In this document: positions 45,421-56,475 of the stretch, piece by piece | Numbering within the stretch: the first letter of the stretch is position 1 | Layout: each line of letters begins with the position of its first letter | Source: Molossus alvarezi | Lineage: Eukaryota > Chordata > Mammalia > Chiroptera > Molossidae | DNA: 64,000 nucleotides | NCBI GenBank assembly: GCA_037176705.1 | Contig: CM073886.1 | Span: 125,456,001 to 125,520,000 of the forward strand | Direction: 5' to 3' | Notes under the pieces: generated by a model | The model's input: only the letters and a program-made list of their open reading frames with translations | What the model was told of the DNA's origin: nothing | Database searches by the model: none | Translations under genes and position numbers: made by a program

Positions 45421-46624
45421 AGAGCATGGGATGTGATACACTGTGCTTTTCTCCAGGTCTCAGAAAGAATATCTCATCTAAACAAACTCCATTCACTCGG
45501 GCAACCCTGGGTCGACTGCTTTGAACTACATTAATCTCACGGTAAAATACCATAGAAATTCTGATGTGTGTTTTTCAGCATATACGTTTTTCTGTTACAC
45601 ACAGACAGAGGAGGGTCCAGTTGCCTCTACAAGAGCCTGTAATGAATCTAACGTGTCCAATGCCTTCAGAAAATAGACGGGCAGGTGAAGAAATGTGGTC
45701 CCTCATGGCAATCGTTTCAGAAGAGTGTTGTGTCTTAAGATGAAAGTATCTGGATCCCTCGAGCACAGACACGAGGGTCTTCAAGTCATTAGAAGGACAG
45801 ACGCTGGGGCAATGTGTGTGCAGCCACTCGGGTTTGAACTCCACTGCATTCTCTTCTGCACTTGCTAGAGCAGATGGCATCTCCCTGCTGTAAGTAAGTG
45901 TTGCATCACCTTGGCACTTTGGGAAAGGCAGACACTCTTTGGAGAGAGGAGCGGACCAGTGCATTTCCTGGGAAGAAAGGTGGTCGACAGATGTGCTCAG
46001 CTTGAGAGGCGAGAGGGGGAGTGGGCAAGAGCGATGCAGAGGCCAGTGCTGATTCTGTATTAAACTTAATTGAATGTCTGCTTCACCTGATCCTTAGCGA
46101 CTGGGGTACTAGGTCATGGAAGGATCCCGAGGAACCAAATTTCCACCTTAGAACCGTGATCATTCCAGAAACACCTCCTCAGCTACCCTCTTCTGCTTCA
46201 AGATTAGAATTCCTGGCCCCGAATCGAGAATGATTAGTTGCTGTTTCCGTGGAGAGACATTAGGAGAACACACGTGTGCTCTTCTGTGTCTCTCTGTAAA
46301 GTAGATCGCTTTGAGGGCTGATGAAACATCCTTTGGAACAGCCTGTAGTGCTCACATGAAATATAAGTTTTACATTGGAAATACCATTTCTCCGAGTAAT
46401 GGGAATATTTCTATTATTCTGTTTAGATATACTTTCCTAAAGTCAATACAACACCAAAGACAAAACAAGCAATAATGCCAAATTGAATCTCAAATACTCA
46501 CAGAGTCTTAAGTAGAATTATGCTGAACAAAAAGATTCAATATACTGGATTAAAACCAGCAAATGCTGCTCAAGCTACAGGAATTATTTAGAGAAGCATT
46601 TTTAACCCTTTTTCATTATTGTCC
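45421..46624. other. Unique DNA, nothing recognised
   Basis: The 129-codon minus-strand frame at 45575-45964 lacks recognisable domains. No repeats were recognised. Confidence 0.4.
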
Positions 46625-48000
46625 CCCGATATGGAGACCTTTACTTTTATGTTTTATTAAATTTATTGGGGTGACATTGGCTAATAAGATTATATAGGTT
46701 TTAAGTGTGCATTTCTAGGATACAGGGTCTGTGTATTGCATTGTGTGCCCACCACCCAAAGTCAAATCATTTTTTGTCACCATATATTTGACCCCTTGAC
46801 TCTTTACTCCTTCCCTTACCCCTTTTCCTCTGGTAACCACCATACTGTTGTCTGTGTCTATGAGTTTTTGTTTGTTTTTCTTATTTGTTCACTTGTTACT
46901 TTCAGTTTTGTAGCTCACATATAAGTGAAATCATATTGCTCTTAGCTTTTTCTGACTGACTTATTTTGCTTAGCATTTTCTCAAGGCCCATCCATGTTGT
47001 CACAATGGCAGTGTTTTATCTTTTCTTATGGCTGAATAGTATTCCGTTGCATATATATGTACCACATCTTCTTTATCCAATCATCTATCAAAGGACACTT
47101 CAGCTATCTCCATGTTTTGGGCACTATGAGTGATGCTACAATGAATCTAGAATGTGTACATCTTTGCAAATAAATGTTTTTAAATTTTTTAGGTAGATAC
47201 CCAGAAGAGCAGTTGCTGGGTCATATGGTAGCTCTATTGTTAATTTTTTGAGGAGCCTCCACACTGTTTCCCATAGTGGCTGCACCAGTTTACATTCCCA
47301 CCAGCAGTGAATGAGGTTCCTTTTCCCCCACAACCTCTCCAACACTTGTTATTACTTGTCTTGTTGATAATAGCCATTCTAACAGGTGTGAGGTTCCATT
47401 TGCATTTCCCTAATAGCTTGTGAAATTGAGGATCTTTTAATATATCTGTTGTTCATTTGTATGACTTTTGGGGAAAAGTATGTGTTCAGGTCCTCTGCCC
47501 ATTTTTTAATTGGATTGTTTGCTGTTGAGTTGTATGTGTTCTTCACAGATTTTGGATATTAACCCCTTGTTGGAACTATTGTTTGCAAATATCTTCTCCC
47601 ATTTGGTTGGTTGCCTTTTATTTTGTTGGTGATTTCTTTTGCTGTGCAGAAACTTTTTAGTTTGTTATAGTCCCATTCATTTGTTTTTGCCTTTACTTCC
47701 CTTGCCTTTGGGACTAAATTAATAAAAACTTCTCTAAGGCCAAGGTCCATAAGTTTAGTACCTATGTTTTCTTCTATATAATTTATTGTTTCAGGTATTA
47801 TATTTAGGTCTTTGACCCATTTTGAATTAATTTTTGTGTATGGTGATAAACAGCATTATAGTTTCATTCTTTTGCATGTGGCTTTCCAATTTTCCCAGCA
47901 CCATTTATTGAAGAGTCTTTTTTTTTTTTTCTTCTTTGCATGTTTTGACTTCTTTGTTCAAAATTATTTGCCTATATACATGCTATTTTATTTCTGGCCC
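46625..48000 (-). mobile_element. Older L1, minus strand, 5'-truncated, with decayed ORF2
   Basis: The left end is the inverted 3' UTR: 'TTTATTAAATTTATTGGGG' and 'CCACCCAAAGTCAAATC', followed by 'CCATACTGTTGTCTGTGTC'. Minus-strand ORF2 pieces are visible: [19 protein letters not shown] and GIYLK near 47136-47345, and [18 protein letters not shown] near 47600-47680, broken by stops and shifts. The right end is lost near 48000. It is a different, older subfamily than the one at 7400. Confidence 0.88.
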
Positions 48001-48639
48001 CCCAGGGAGTCCTTTAAAATATATTTTCCCAACTCACCGGAGATAGACTGTGTGTCTGTTTATGTACTGTGTGTATATTCTTGCTGTACATAAAAAGAGC
48101 AAAATTTCTACTTGCCCTCCCTATTTTTGCCTCCTTGGGGGCAACATCGACATTGAGAAGGCATGGTCTGTAGCTAATTCACAAGTTGTGATATACATAG
48201 TGTTGGACAGATATGTAATTAGAGTGAATTGAAAAGCCTACTTCGGTGGCAATAAAATATTGGTTCAGCATAACACTTTTGCTGGTTTGACACAAAGTGG
48301 TGAAAATTTAATTTTTTCTAAATCATCCATTCATTCAACACGGATGTGTTGCACACCGGTGGCACCCAGTGTAGCCCTCGGAGTCCAGACCGTCCTCGTC
48401 TCTCTCAGAGAGATGCCACACCTTGGCCCCACAGTCCCTGTCATGCTTTTCTACACCCAGTTAGACCAGCCTTTCCCCACCTGCAAGTGCTATTGCACGG
48501 CGTGGAAACCTGGACACACCGGCTCCTCAGCAGTGAGGACGAGTACTCCAGCTTCCCTCACGCCATCTGCCACTCACACGCTTCTCGCCACCATCCGTTG
48601 CTTCTTCCTGTGTGCTAATTTGTCCCCCAGGAATATGGG
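48001..48639. other. Unique DNA, open frame without signature
   Basis: Two overlapping plus-strand frames (48260-48754, 48346-48618) run across this region and into an L2 relic. Neither shows a domain. Confidence 0.4.
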
Positions 48640-49035
48640 CATGCTTGTATTTTTCACCAACACAATCCATGGTCTCTATTCTCAGTATTTTTTCAGGCCA
48701 TTCCTCTATATGAAATACTATTCCTTCTCCCAGTACCATTCTTGGTCTGACTAATTTCTGCTTGGCCTTCAAGATTTGGTCCAGATATGATCTCAATTCC
48801 TTCTTTCCTCATCTGGTTGATAAACTCTTTTTAAAATTCTTTATACTCCTTACGCATAGTTCTGTGACCGTGCATTGCACATAGCATTGAGATTACCCAT
48901 TCCCAAGACTATTTCTAACAGTGCTGGTACACTTCACAGAAACTGAAAATCATGTAGTCACTAATATATCCCCGGTACCTAACACAAGCCCTAGAACCCC
49001 AAAGGAAACAACACAGTTGTTGAACTAACAACCTA
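48640..49035 (+). repeat. L2 LINE 3' region, diverged
   Basis: Order: 'AGGCCATTCCTCTATATG', 'GCTTGGCCTTCAAGATTTG', 'GTCCAGATATGATCTC', 'CATTGCACATAGCATTGAG', 'AATATATCCCCGGTACC', 'TAACACAAGCCCTAGAAC', ending 'GTTGTTGAACTAAC'. This is the L2 3' end layout. Confidence 0.6.
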
Positions 49036-49129
49036 AATGAATTTGAACCAATCATGAATATATGATACAACAATTGTGGGCATAAGATTCCATGGGAACA
49101 TAGAATATGAAATAATTTATTTCACTTGG

Positions 49130-49990
49130 GAGAAATTAGGAGGAATTTAAGGTATGCATCACAGAACAGGTGACATTTGAGCTTAGTCATGACTCTTTAC
49201 ATGAAGAAGGGGGGCATTTCAAGGAAGGGAACAGCACTTGCAAAAGTACAGGGCTACCTGGTAAATCTCATGACTTACTCATCTTGCAGGACTGAGACTT
49301 TGTACATTTTACCAGCCCCTTCCCATTTCTTCCTCCCTCCAGTCCCTGGCAACCACCATTCTATTTCTTGCTTCTATGAGTCTATATTCAATTTCACATA
49401 CAAGTGACATCATACAGTATTTGTCTTTCTGTGTCTGGATTATTTCACTTAGCATAATGTCCTCCTCACAAGACTGTGCTATATTACTAAATTTGGCTGA
49501 GAGGGAAGATCCTATGTTACATGTTCTTACCATACACACATAAAAAAGAACAAAAGTAATAAAGGAGGTGGGAGGGAACTTTGGAAGGTGATAAGTTTAC
49601 GGCCTTGATGCTACCATCAGAGTATATACTTGTCCCCAAATTCACTAAGTTGTATACATTAAATATGTACAGCCTTTTATACAGTATATCCATACAACCT
49701 CAATAAAGTGGTTTAAAATAAAAGCATATGAGCATGAAGGAGATGATCTGATGAGGATGGACAAGGTAGCCAGCGAGTAGGGGCTGTGGAGGTGTGGGGA
49801 CAGGAGGAGGACTGACTAGAGTATGGGAGGAACAGAAAGGTATTTTGGCCAATTGTTAAGGACCGCCTTTGACATCCTGTGGAGTCAGAGCTTCATTCTC
49901 TATGCACTTGAAGGTTTGTCATTGATTTTGTCCAATTAAAGAAGAGTTCTTTGATTTCCCATGCAAAGAAGAATCTAATATTAATTCCAT
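49130..49990 (+). repeat. Diverged ancient repeat, unnamed, split by a rearranged L1
   Basis: Left part to about 49255: 'CAGGTGACATTTGAGC', 'GGGAACAGCACTTGCAAAAG'. Right part from about 49728: 'GAAGGAGATGATCTGATGAG', 'GGTGTGGGGACAGG', 'GACATCCTGTGGAGTC'. These belong to the same repeat type as 43225-45420. Boundaries are uncertain. Confidence 0.4.
49256..49727. mobile_element. Twin-primed (5'-inverted) L1 3' end
   Basis: Segment 49256-49472 is L1 in minus orientation. Its minus strand encodes the ORF2 end (MLSEIIQTQKDKYCMMSLVC) and the start of the 3' UTR ('GGTGGTTGCCAGGGACTGG'). Segment 49473-49727 is the rest of the 3' UTR in plus orientation: 'ATTACTAAATTTGGCTGAG', 'TTCTTACCATACACAC', 'AAGTTGTATACATTAAATAT', 'CCTCAATAAAGTGG' and an A-rich end. 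Head-to-head halves of one 3' end are the hallmark of twin priming. Confidence 0.75.
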
Positions 49991-50484
49991 ACAAAGTGTA
50001 TCATCCAATGACACTGTAACTTGTATTCTCTTCACATATAATGAGCTCCTTATCTCTCTTTTGAAGTTCTAAGATTGCTATGAGATCGTATAAAGCATTC
50101 ATTCATTCGTTCGTTCATTCATTCATTCATTCATATTGCCTCCACCTTTATAGACAAAAAATTTCTAGCAGGCATTTGAATAATGTTCACTAACATTATG
50201 AAGAAAAGTATCTTAAGTGAAGTTACATAATCTGATGTGATTATTAAATTCCCTTTGAATTTCTACATTAATAATTTAGTGACTATTTATGGAATAGTCT
50301 CCTTTGGTATAGAAAGATGGGATTATACAAATACTATAATGTTGTCTTATAAATGCCCCTTCCCTTTTCTTATTCTCTGCTCGATTTATAGTGTAGATTA
50401 AACTGTTTACTTGTGAGACTTCACTGACTACCAGGAGACTCATTTCAAGATAAATTAAGAAATCAAATAAAATCATAGCACATA
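49991..50484. other. AT-rich unique DNA with (ATTC)n
   Basis: Contains the ATTC repeat at 50096-50134; otherwise nothing recognised. Confidence 0.4.
50096..50134 (+). repeat. (ATTC)n short tandem repeat
   Basis: About nine ATTC units, two of them changed to GTTC. Confidence 0.93.
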
Positions 50485-50665
50485 CCTAATCTAGAGTCAG
50501 ACTATTTCTACTCAAGTAGAAATAGCACCAGAATTTATTGTGAGCAATCAGTTAACATTCTAAGCCTCAGTTTCACCATCTATTAAATGGGCCTAATGAT
50601 GGGGATTCAAGCCGCTGGTGCATGCAGAGTGCTTGGACAAGGGCCTGGCTCTCTGTAAGCGGCAT
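50485..50665 (+). repeat. MIR relic
   Basis: 'TAACATTCTAAGCCTCAGTT' then 'TCACCATCTATTAAATGGG', 'CCTAATGATGGGGATTCAAG', 'GCAGAGTGCTTGGACAAGG', 'GCCTGGCTCTCTGTAAGC' follow the MIR core and 3' side. Confidence 0.65.
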
Positions 50666-51279
50666 TGCACTGCATGTCCACCCGGTGACACCTGTGCACT
50701 GCCGTCTCCAGGAGCTGCAGAGTCTCAAGAAGGCAGGCAGCAGGGAATTCTGAGAACACCCCGCCATAATGCAGTTGTGACGTAACAATGAACCTGCTGG
50801 ATTTCTTTCCAGCTTTCACAATTCCAGTCAAAGTCAGAAACGGGGTCAGGGGATAAGTTGGTGCCGTCAGGGCAAGACTGGAGGAGAGGCTTTGGGAGAA
50901 GTATCCTGGGGGGCCATTTGTTCCTGGGCACAGAGTTGTGGCAAACGTCCGAGGATGCTTTTCCTATCATGGATTCTAAATTAAGCTGGTAGCAGAGCAG
51001 GTCCAGAACTAACACTGGGAACCTGAAGCCTCAAAGCCCCTCCCTGGAAAGTGGAACTCTCCTGAGGAAAGGCGTCTTCACCCAGATTTCAGCAACAGGC
51101 AAGTCCGCAGCAGTCAGAGCATCTCCCTCAAGCAGGCAACAGGCAGAGAGAGATGGGAGAGTCAGCGCTCTGACTCCGGCTTTGAGAACTGGCTCAGAAA
51201 AGGTTTGAAGGAACAGATTCAGGAGTTGGAGGTGCTGAGATCAGTAACCTGCAATGTGCTGACCTTGACGTATTAATTC
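50666..51279. other. Unique DNA, nothing recognised
   Basis: The 96-codon minus-strand frame at 50725-51015 lacks a domain. No repeat recognised. Confidence 0.4.
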
Positions 51280-51805
51280 ATATCAGGGTCACGAGATTAA
51301 TTCAGTCTCCTACTCAGAATGCTCCAGTCACCTCCCAGGGCTTAGAGATGAAAGTAAAAATCCCTGACTGACCGACAGAGCCCTGAACAGTGGCCGCCAG
51401 TGGCTTCCCTTCTGTCATCTCCAGTCACCTCTCCCCCTTCGAGTATAGCCACGGCCCAGTCCTAGGCCATCCGGCCAGGCTAATTGTCCTCAGAGAACTT
51501 TGTAAATGCTGCTGTTATTTGTTTGCTTGCTTTGCTTTTTGATTATTTACGAAGAGTGGCTTTTGTCCTCCGTCCCTTCACTTGGACAACTCATTCATCT
51601 TCCAGGTGATATTTTAAATGTCACTTCTTCATGACACCAGTCAGACCGTAATTACATTGATGTGTGAGAGCAATATCTGTCTCCCCAACCAGACTGCAAT
51701 CTCTCTGAGCGCCGGGACTGTCAGTTTTCTCTGCTGTATCCCAGGCCTTAGCACAGTGCCTGGCAAAGCAAGTATTCAATACATACTTGTCGAATACAGG
51801 AACAG
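51280..51805 (+). repeat. L2 LINE 3' end, clear terminus
   Basis: 'GATATTTTAAATGTCACTTC', 'CCAGACTGCAATCTCTCTG', 'GCTGTATCCCAGGCCTTAG', 'CACAGTGCCTGGCAAAGC', 'AAGTATTCAATACATACTTG' and TCGAAT give the L2 3' end in full. The upstream part is more diverged. Confidence 0.75.
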
Positions 51806-52465
51806 GTTTTCCTTTTAGAAACAAAAGCTTTATTTTTAGGATAGAAGTACAGCGGTAATAGAATTCACGAAAAGGCTACTTTTCCTTTCTGTCGATACTG
51901 CCACAGATGTTCATTTGTGGATTCACTGCTATTTGTTTGAATAAATTAAAAAGAAAAAAGAAAACTAACGAAGGATTTTAACTTTTCTATACTTGGTCGG
52001 TCATACTTGTGAATTTTCAGTCTCACAGTCAATTTGCAAAACAATTTTCCCTGCATATGCATCTAACCATGAGATTCTGTGTTAGTGATAATAATAGCAT
52101 GTTTATCATCTTTGTAAAAATAAAGCTTATCAGAATTAAAGTTAATGCATCAGATTTCTTTAGTTATTATCAAGGTGTTATTAATTTTAACTATTGAATA
52201 TTATTCCATAATTTAATAAATTAGGTTTAAATGTATTAGACCTTTGTTAGGAATCCATGTGACAGTCACATGCGAGGGGGCACGGGTGCAAACGCAACAC
52301 TTTGCCGGTGAATGCATTTTATATATGCTACTTTTCTTTCTTTTATTGTATAGTAATGAACGAACAGTTGTAGACAATAAAACACACGTCTTTTAGAAAA
52401 TTCTATTTGAATGCATTTAATTTTGAATTACATGTTTCTTTTAGAAAATGAAATAGAGTCTTCAG

Positions 52466-52513
52466 AATCACTTCCTCAATCACTTCCTCAATCACTTCCA
52501 GAATCACGTACTC
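52466..52513 (+). repeat. 12-bp tandem repeat, four copies
   Basis: Units AATCACTTCCTC, AATCACTTCCTC, AATCACTTCCAG and AATCACGTACTC follow one another directly. A 7-bp inverted repeat (AGTACGA at 52521-52527, TCGTACT at 52542-52548) lies just after it. Confidence 0.9.
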
Positions 52514-54546
52514 AATGAAGAGTACGACCAAGGCCAGGGCCTCGTACTGCTGGCCCGGAGCCCAGCCCCTCCTGAAAAACAGACTTCAAGGACCATGATC
52601 ACAGGCCTTTCTTCCCCCGAACCACTGAGTGAGCCAGGAGCAGCTCATTAAAATCAAGTCAGACGGATTTTGAAATGTGATTTCCTGTCCATCTGGACAT
52701 GTCTGAGAGCTTGGGACTTTCACGTGAATCTCTAATGAAGAAAAAGACAAAACGAAAAGAAACTCTCAGCGCAGCTGGGCATTCGGTGCCAGAAGCACCG
52801 GGCACAGAGCAGGGCCTCTGCGCGGAGGGTTGGACCCCAGGTTGTAAGTCGTAACTTCTGCAAATACAGGATTAACAGTTTTTTGCTAAAACTGCTTCTG
52901 TACAGGAAGAAGCATATATGATGCATGTCTGATAATAAAAGGTCCGTTAAGAAAATCTTTCTCCACTGAAATCGGACTTAGAGGACTAAGTCCGGTGCAT
53001 CACCTGTAGAACGACGTCCTAACAACTGGAGACTCCAGAAGACCCGCGCTCTCCTGGATGGGAGACCCGAGTCCTGCCCGACCTCCTCTGACCTGCGCTC
53101 TGTGCTCCCCAAGCTAAATTACTCCAGCTGTTTAAACACAGACTAGCGCACGGCACCACTGGACATGCAGTCGATCTGAATTCTTCGCTCCATAGCTGTG
53201 GGAGAGAAATCCCGCTGCCTGGCCTTCCCCGGGTCTCTGCTCAGGCTCCGTGTGCAGCTTGATCAGCAACCCGTTACCAAGTACCTCGCGCCCCTCTGGG
53301 CAGCTGTGCACGGTGGAGCCCAGGGACCAGCAGCCCCGGCCGCTGGGACCTGCATCCAGGAGGAGAGAAAGAAATGTGCTCAAAACAAACAGAAACTGTC
53401 CTGTCAACTTCTTTGGCGTTAAGAGAGAATCTGGTCCCGACCACAGCGATGTGCGCTGTGATCTTACATAAAGGATGCAGCCTCCGAGTCCCAACTGCCC
53501 CTCACTGTAAAATGGGAACAATGGCTCTCGAGGAAGCCACGCCCACACGCCAGGGGCCCATGACCACGAGGGTGTCATTCAAATGTAAGGTCCCGGGTTC
53601 CCCTACAGGCTTGGCCGTGGCCTTGGGGCAGACACACCACGGTGGTGAGGTCTGCAGTCGGCCAGGAACACGGGGCGCCTGGAATGACTACCCTTGGCCA
53701 TCACCCTAATATATGAGCTGCTTTCAGTTGTCAAAGGGACAAATTCCATGTCCGCAGGGGTACACAGGAGCGATTTCATCTCTTCCCCATGCCTGGCAGG
53801 CTGCTAGTTAGTTTATTTTATTTCTGTGTTTGTTCAATAAAAAGCAATGCAGTCCCATCAAAGCCAAAGACACCATCCATTTTCTATGATGTTGGCAACA
53901 CGAGCCCCTTTTATGGTGGCCTGGAAGAAAACCGTTAAAAATCCACTTTCAACGAAAACAAGGTTATATAAATCCCAAGAAAAATGGTGTTGAGGGTTCG
54001 TAAAACGCCCTGTGTCCCAGGGCTCATCATTTGCTCCCAGCCGCGTTGCAGAAGAAACCGAAGCTGTGAGCACAGCCTGGGAGCTCGCGGCCCTCCCCCA
54101 GGTCTCCCGCCGCTCAGACTATTCTGTCTGCTAATTTCTAAGGGCACCCAGGAGAAAGAAAGCTTCGCAAATTCTAAACAAAGAGCCCCTTCCGTCTGAT
54201 GGGATTTAGATTTCCAGGAAGCAGACAATGGGCTTTCCTTCCAGAGGAGAGTCTCAGTACAACCCACACGTGGGTGTGGGATCAAGTGTTCTCCCCTCAG
54301 CCTCTCCCTCAGTACCCAGTAGCCCTGCACTGGGGCGAATGTGCAGGGAATTGTACTCAAAGTTCAGAAGCGATTGCCTTCATCCAAACCACAGTTTCTG
54401 CCTGCCGGCCCTGCTCTGCCTTTCTCCTCTCTGGAAGGAGCTCCACCTGGAGCTGCTGCTGAACTGGGCTGAAAGGAAAGCTTGCATGTCGGTTTCTGCT
54501 TAGACAACCACCTGGAGGCTGCTGGAGCTGCCCCTTGGCTCCCAGG

Positions 54547-54654
54547 GGCTCCCAGCCTGGGGGTCCTGCTCCTGGCTCCCAGCCTGGGGGTCCTGCTCCT
54601 GGCTCCCAGCCTGGGGGTCCTGCTCCTGGCTCCCAGCCTGGGGGTCCTGCACCT
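54547..54654 (+). repeat. 27-bp minisatellite, four copies
   Basis: The unit starts GGCTCCCAGCCTGGGGGTCC and continues TGCTCCT. Copies 1-3 are identical and copy 4 has one change (TGCACCT). The near identity points to recent expansion. Because 27 is a multiple of three it creates repetitive open frames on both strands (54482-54772) that I regard as artefacts. Confidence 0.96.
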
Positions 54655-55344
54655 GGCTGTCAGAGGTAGTAATGTGGAAGCCGAGACAGAAACCGCTTAC
54701 CCAGGGAGTGCCGTCCTGCCAGTTAACTGAAATGCCACCTTCCATTGCTGGTGGCAGGATCATTTTATCCATTCAGTTTCAGTCTTGTCTGCCTATGGCT
54801 TACGGGACGTTCAGGTGGCATTCTGTATGCCTTCCATTTCCACAGTGGGGAAATAAGTGGTCATGTATCTCTATATCAGGAGGAGACAGGCCCTGGGAGG
54901 GAAAATGATGTAAGAAAAATGGTCCCTGATGGTGAAATCCTGGAACTACTTGTCACCATCACATCCATCTATTCCCTCATAATGTCCCAGATGTTTACCG
55001 AGCACTGAGCACGTGGCCGTCGTGGGGCAGATATAGGGATGAACCGGACATGGGTCTTGCTTTAATGATGGGGCTCATTTCAGAATTACCTGAACTACTA
55101 CTACAAATAGAAATTGTGTAACTACTCTGAATAGCTTTGCCTGGACGAAGAATGGAGATGTCCGTGAAGCCTCTTTTGGCTCATGAACTAGCTGCTGGCC
55201 TCTTTCTTGGCACACACTCCGATCCCAATGGAAATGTTCCATGAACTCTTCTAAATTCATGGGGCTAAATAAAACCTACTCTCTAGGGACTCATCAGTTA
55301 AGTGAGTATGTATCGATTGCACCGCCTACGATCGATACAGGGGC

Positions 55345-55515
55345 ATTGGGAGGAGCAAGAGCTTCAGCCTCAGACAGAGACTTATTTGAGTTACTAACAG
55401 TGCATGACCCCAGGAAGGGTACTTAACCTCCCTGGGGGCTCATCTTCCTCATTGTAAATGGCGATAATAATGGGGCATATTTCAGAGTGTTTTTGCAAGA
55501 ATAAGACAAAACACC
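55345..55515 (+). repeat. MIR relic
   Basis: 'GAGCTTCAGCCTCAGACAG', 'TACTTAACCTCCCTGGGGG', 'CTCATCTTCCTCATTGTAAA', 'TGGCGATAATAATGGGGC' follow the MIR core. Confidence 0.65.
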
Positions 55516-55529
55516 ACCATGGAGACAGA

Positions 55530-55775
55530 TGGTACAACAGAGAGGTTAGGAGCAAGGACTGCAGGGCAGACTGTCTGAATTCAGATCCTGGCATGCCCAG
55601 TTCTATGTCTTACTTTAGGAAGTCACTTGACTTCTAGCTTCACTTTCCTCGCTCATGAAAGAGAATAAAAAGTAAATTAATGTGAAGATTAAATGAAATA
55701 GCTGGCACATAAAATTTAACACAGTTCCCCAGAGATAAGAACTCAGTAAATATTAGCTGCTGCTCCATTTTTAGT
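55530..55775 (+). repeat. MIR relic, nearly complete
   Basis: 'GAGAGGTTAGGAGCAAGGAC', 'TGTCTGAATTCAGATCCTGG', 'AGGAAGTCACTTGACTTC', 'CACTTTCCTCGCTCATGAAA', 'GAAGATTAAATGAAATAGC', 'AACTCAGTAAATATTAGCTG'. The order covers almost the whole MIR, only a few bases after another MIR fragment. Confidence 0.8.
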
Positions 55776-55889
55776 GTTAATACTTCAAGTGCTTATCCAT
55801 ATAGCGGACAATAAAGAAATGTCAGTTGCCTTCATTTTCCCCAGCTTTACGTTACTCGAAGGCAAGTGAATGAGAGTCGGTCTGTGTAA

Positions 55890-56340
55890 AGATGCATGGT
55901 GACTGTTCTGAGCTGCTCAGACGCCCCCTCCAGGGTGAGGGCTCGCATCCTCCCGCCTTCCAGGACCGCTGCTGGGCGTCAGCTCCCCCCTGAGTTTCTG
56001 TCCGGGAACTGCCTTCAGCCAAAGAGCCACCTCACTCAAGGTCACACACCCTTTCTGAGGACAACCTGCATCAGTGACTGATCTTTGGAGAGCCATGTAT
56101 GACATCACTTGCTTCAAACAGAACAACTCAAAAGCCATCCTGGATCCAGACCTTTCTGGAGGCTTGGGTGACGCTTTGTTGTGACTGCATCAGCTCGTCT
56201 CCCTTGACCCAGTCCGGTGTTCTTTACTCGCCCGTAGACACTGATCCCAAGGGAACTCCGAGTCAACCTGTTGCTCACAGTCCTCAGCATCTCAGTGTCT
56301 GCTTCTTGGGAAACCCAACCTACAGGTCTACGATTTGATG
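55890..56340. repeat. Possible ancient interspersed repeat, unnamed
   Basis: Phrases such as 'CACTGATCCCAAGGGAACTC', 'CTCAGCATCTCAGTGTCTGC' and 'TTCTTGGGAAACCCAACC' have the feel of an old LTR or DNA element seen elsewhere in mammals. I cannot set ends or name it. Confidence 0.25.
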
Positions 56341-56374
56341 GCAGGAAATTGTGATCAGTAGATTCTCTTTCACC

Positions 56375-56475
56375 CCCACACAATACAACACACAGGCAAT
56401 GTATTGTAGAATTGTAGACTTGAAACCTATGTCATCTTATTAATCTGTGTCACCCCGATAAATAAAAGAAGAAAC
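56375..56475 (+). mobile_element. L1 3' end fragment (older subfamily)
   Basis: 'GGCAATGTATTGTAGAATTG', 'TAGACTTGAAACCTATGTC', 'CTTATTAATCTGTGTCACC' and 'CCGATAAATAAAAG' form the very 3' end of the L1 type that lies inverted at 46625 and 59707. Confidence 0.75.

Larger units (their letters stand above)
51806..55344. other. Last-intron DNA: AT-rich left part, GC-rich right part
   Basis: 51806-52460 is AT-rich and featureless. From about 52500 to 54700 the sequence becomes GC-rich with scattered CpG, but not dense enough for me to call a CpG island. It holds a 12-bp and a 27-bp tandem repeat, listed separately. Open frames up to 148 codons on both strands here (for example 53132-53578 and 53935-54360) are expected from low stop-codon density and show no domain. 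Confidence 0.4.

Noticed and set aside
48260..48754. 164-codon plus-strand frame
   Set aside because: It runs into an L2 relic and lacks any signature.
54547..54654. Evenly spaced repeats as a CRISPR-like array
   Set aside because: The copies are head-to-tail with no spacers, and the genome is mammalian.
53132..54772. Several long open frames on both strands
   Set aside because: GC-rich DNA and the 27-bp minisatellite lower stop-codon frequency; frames overlap on both strands without domains.
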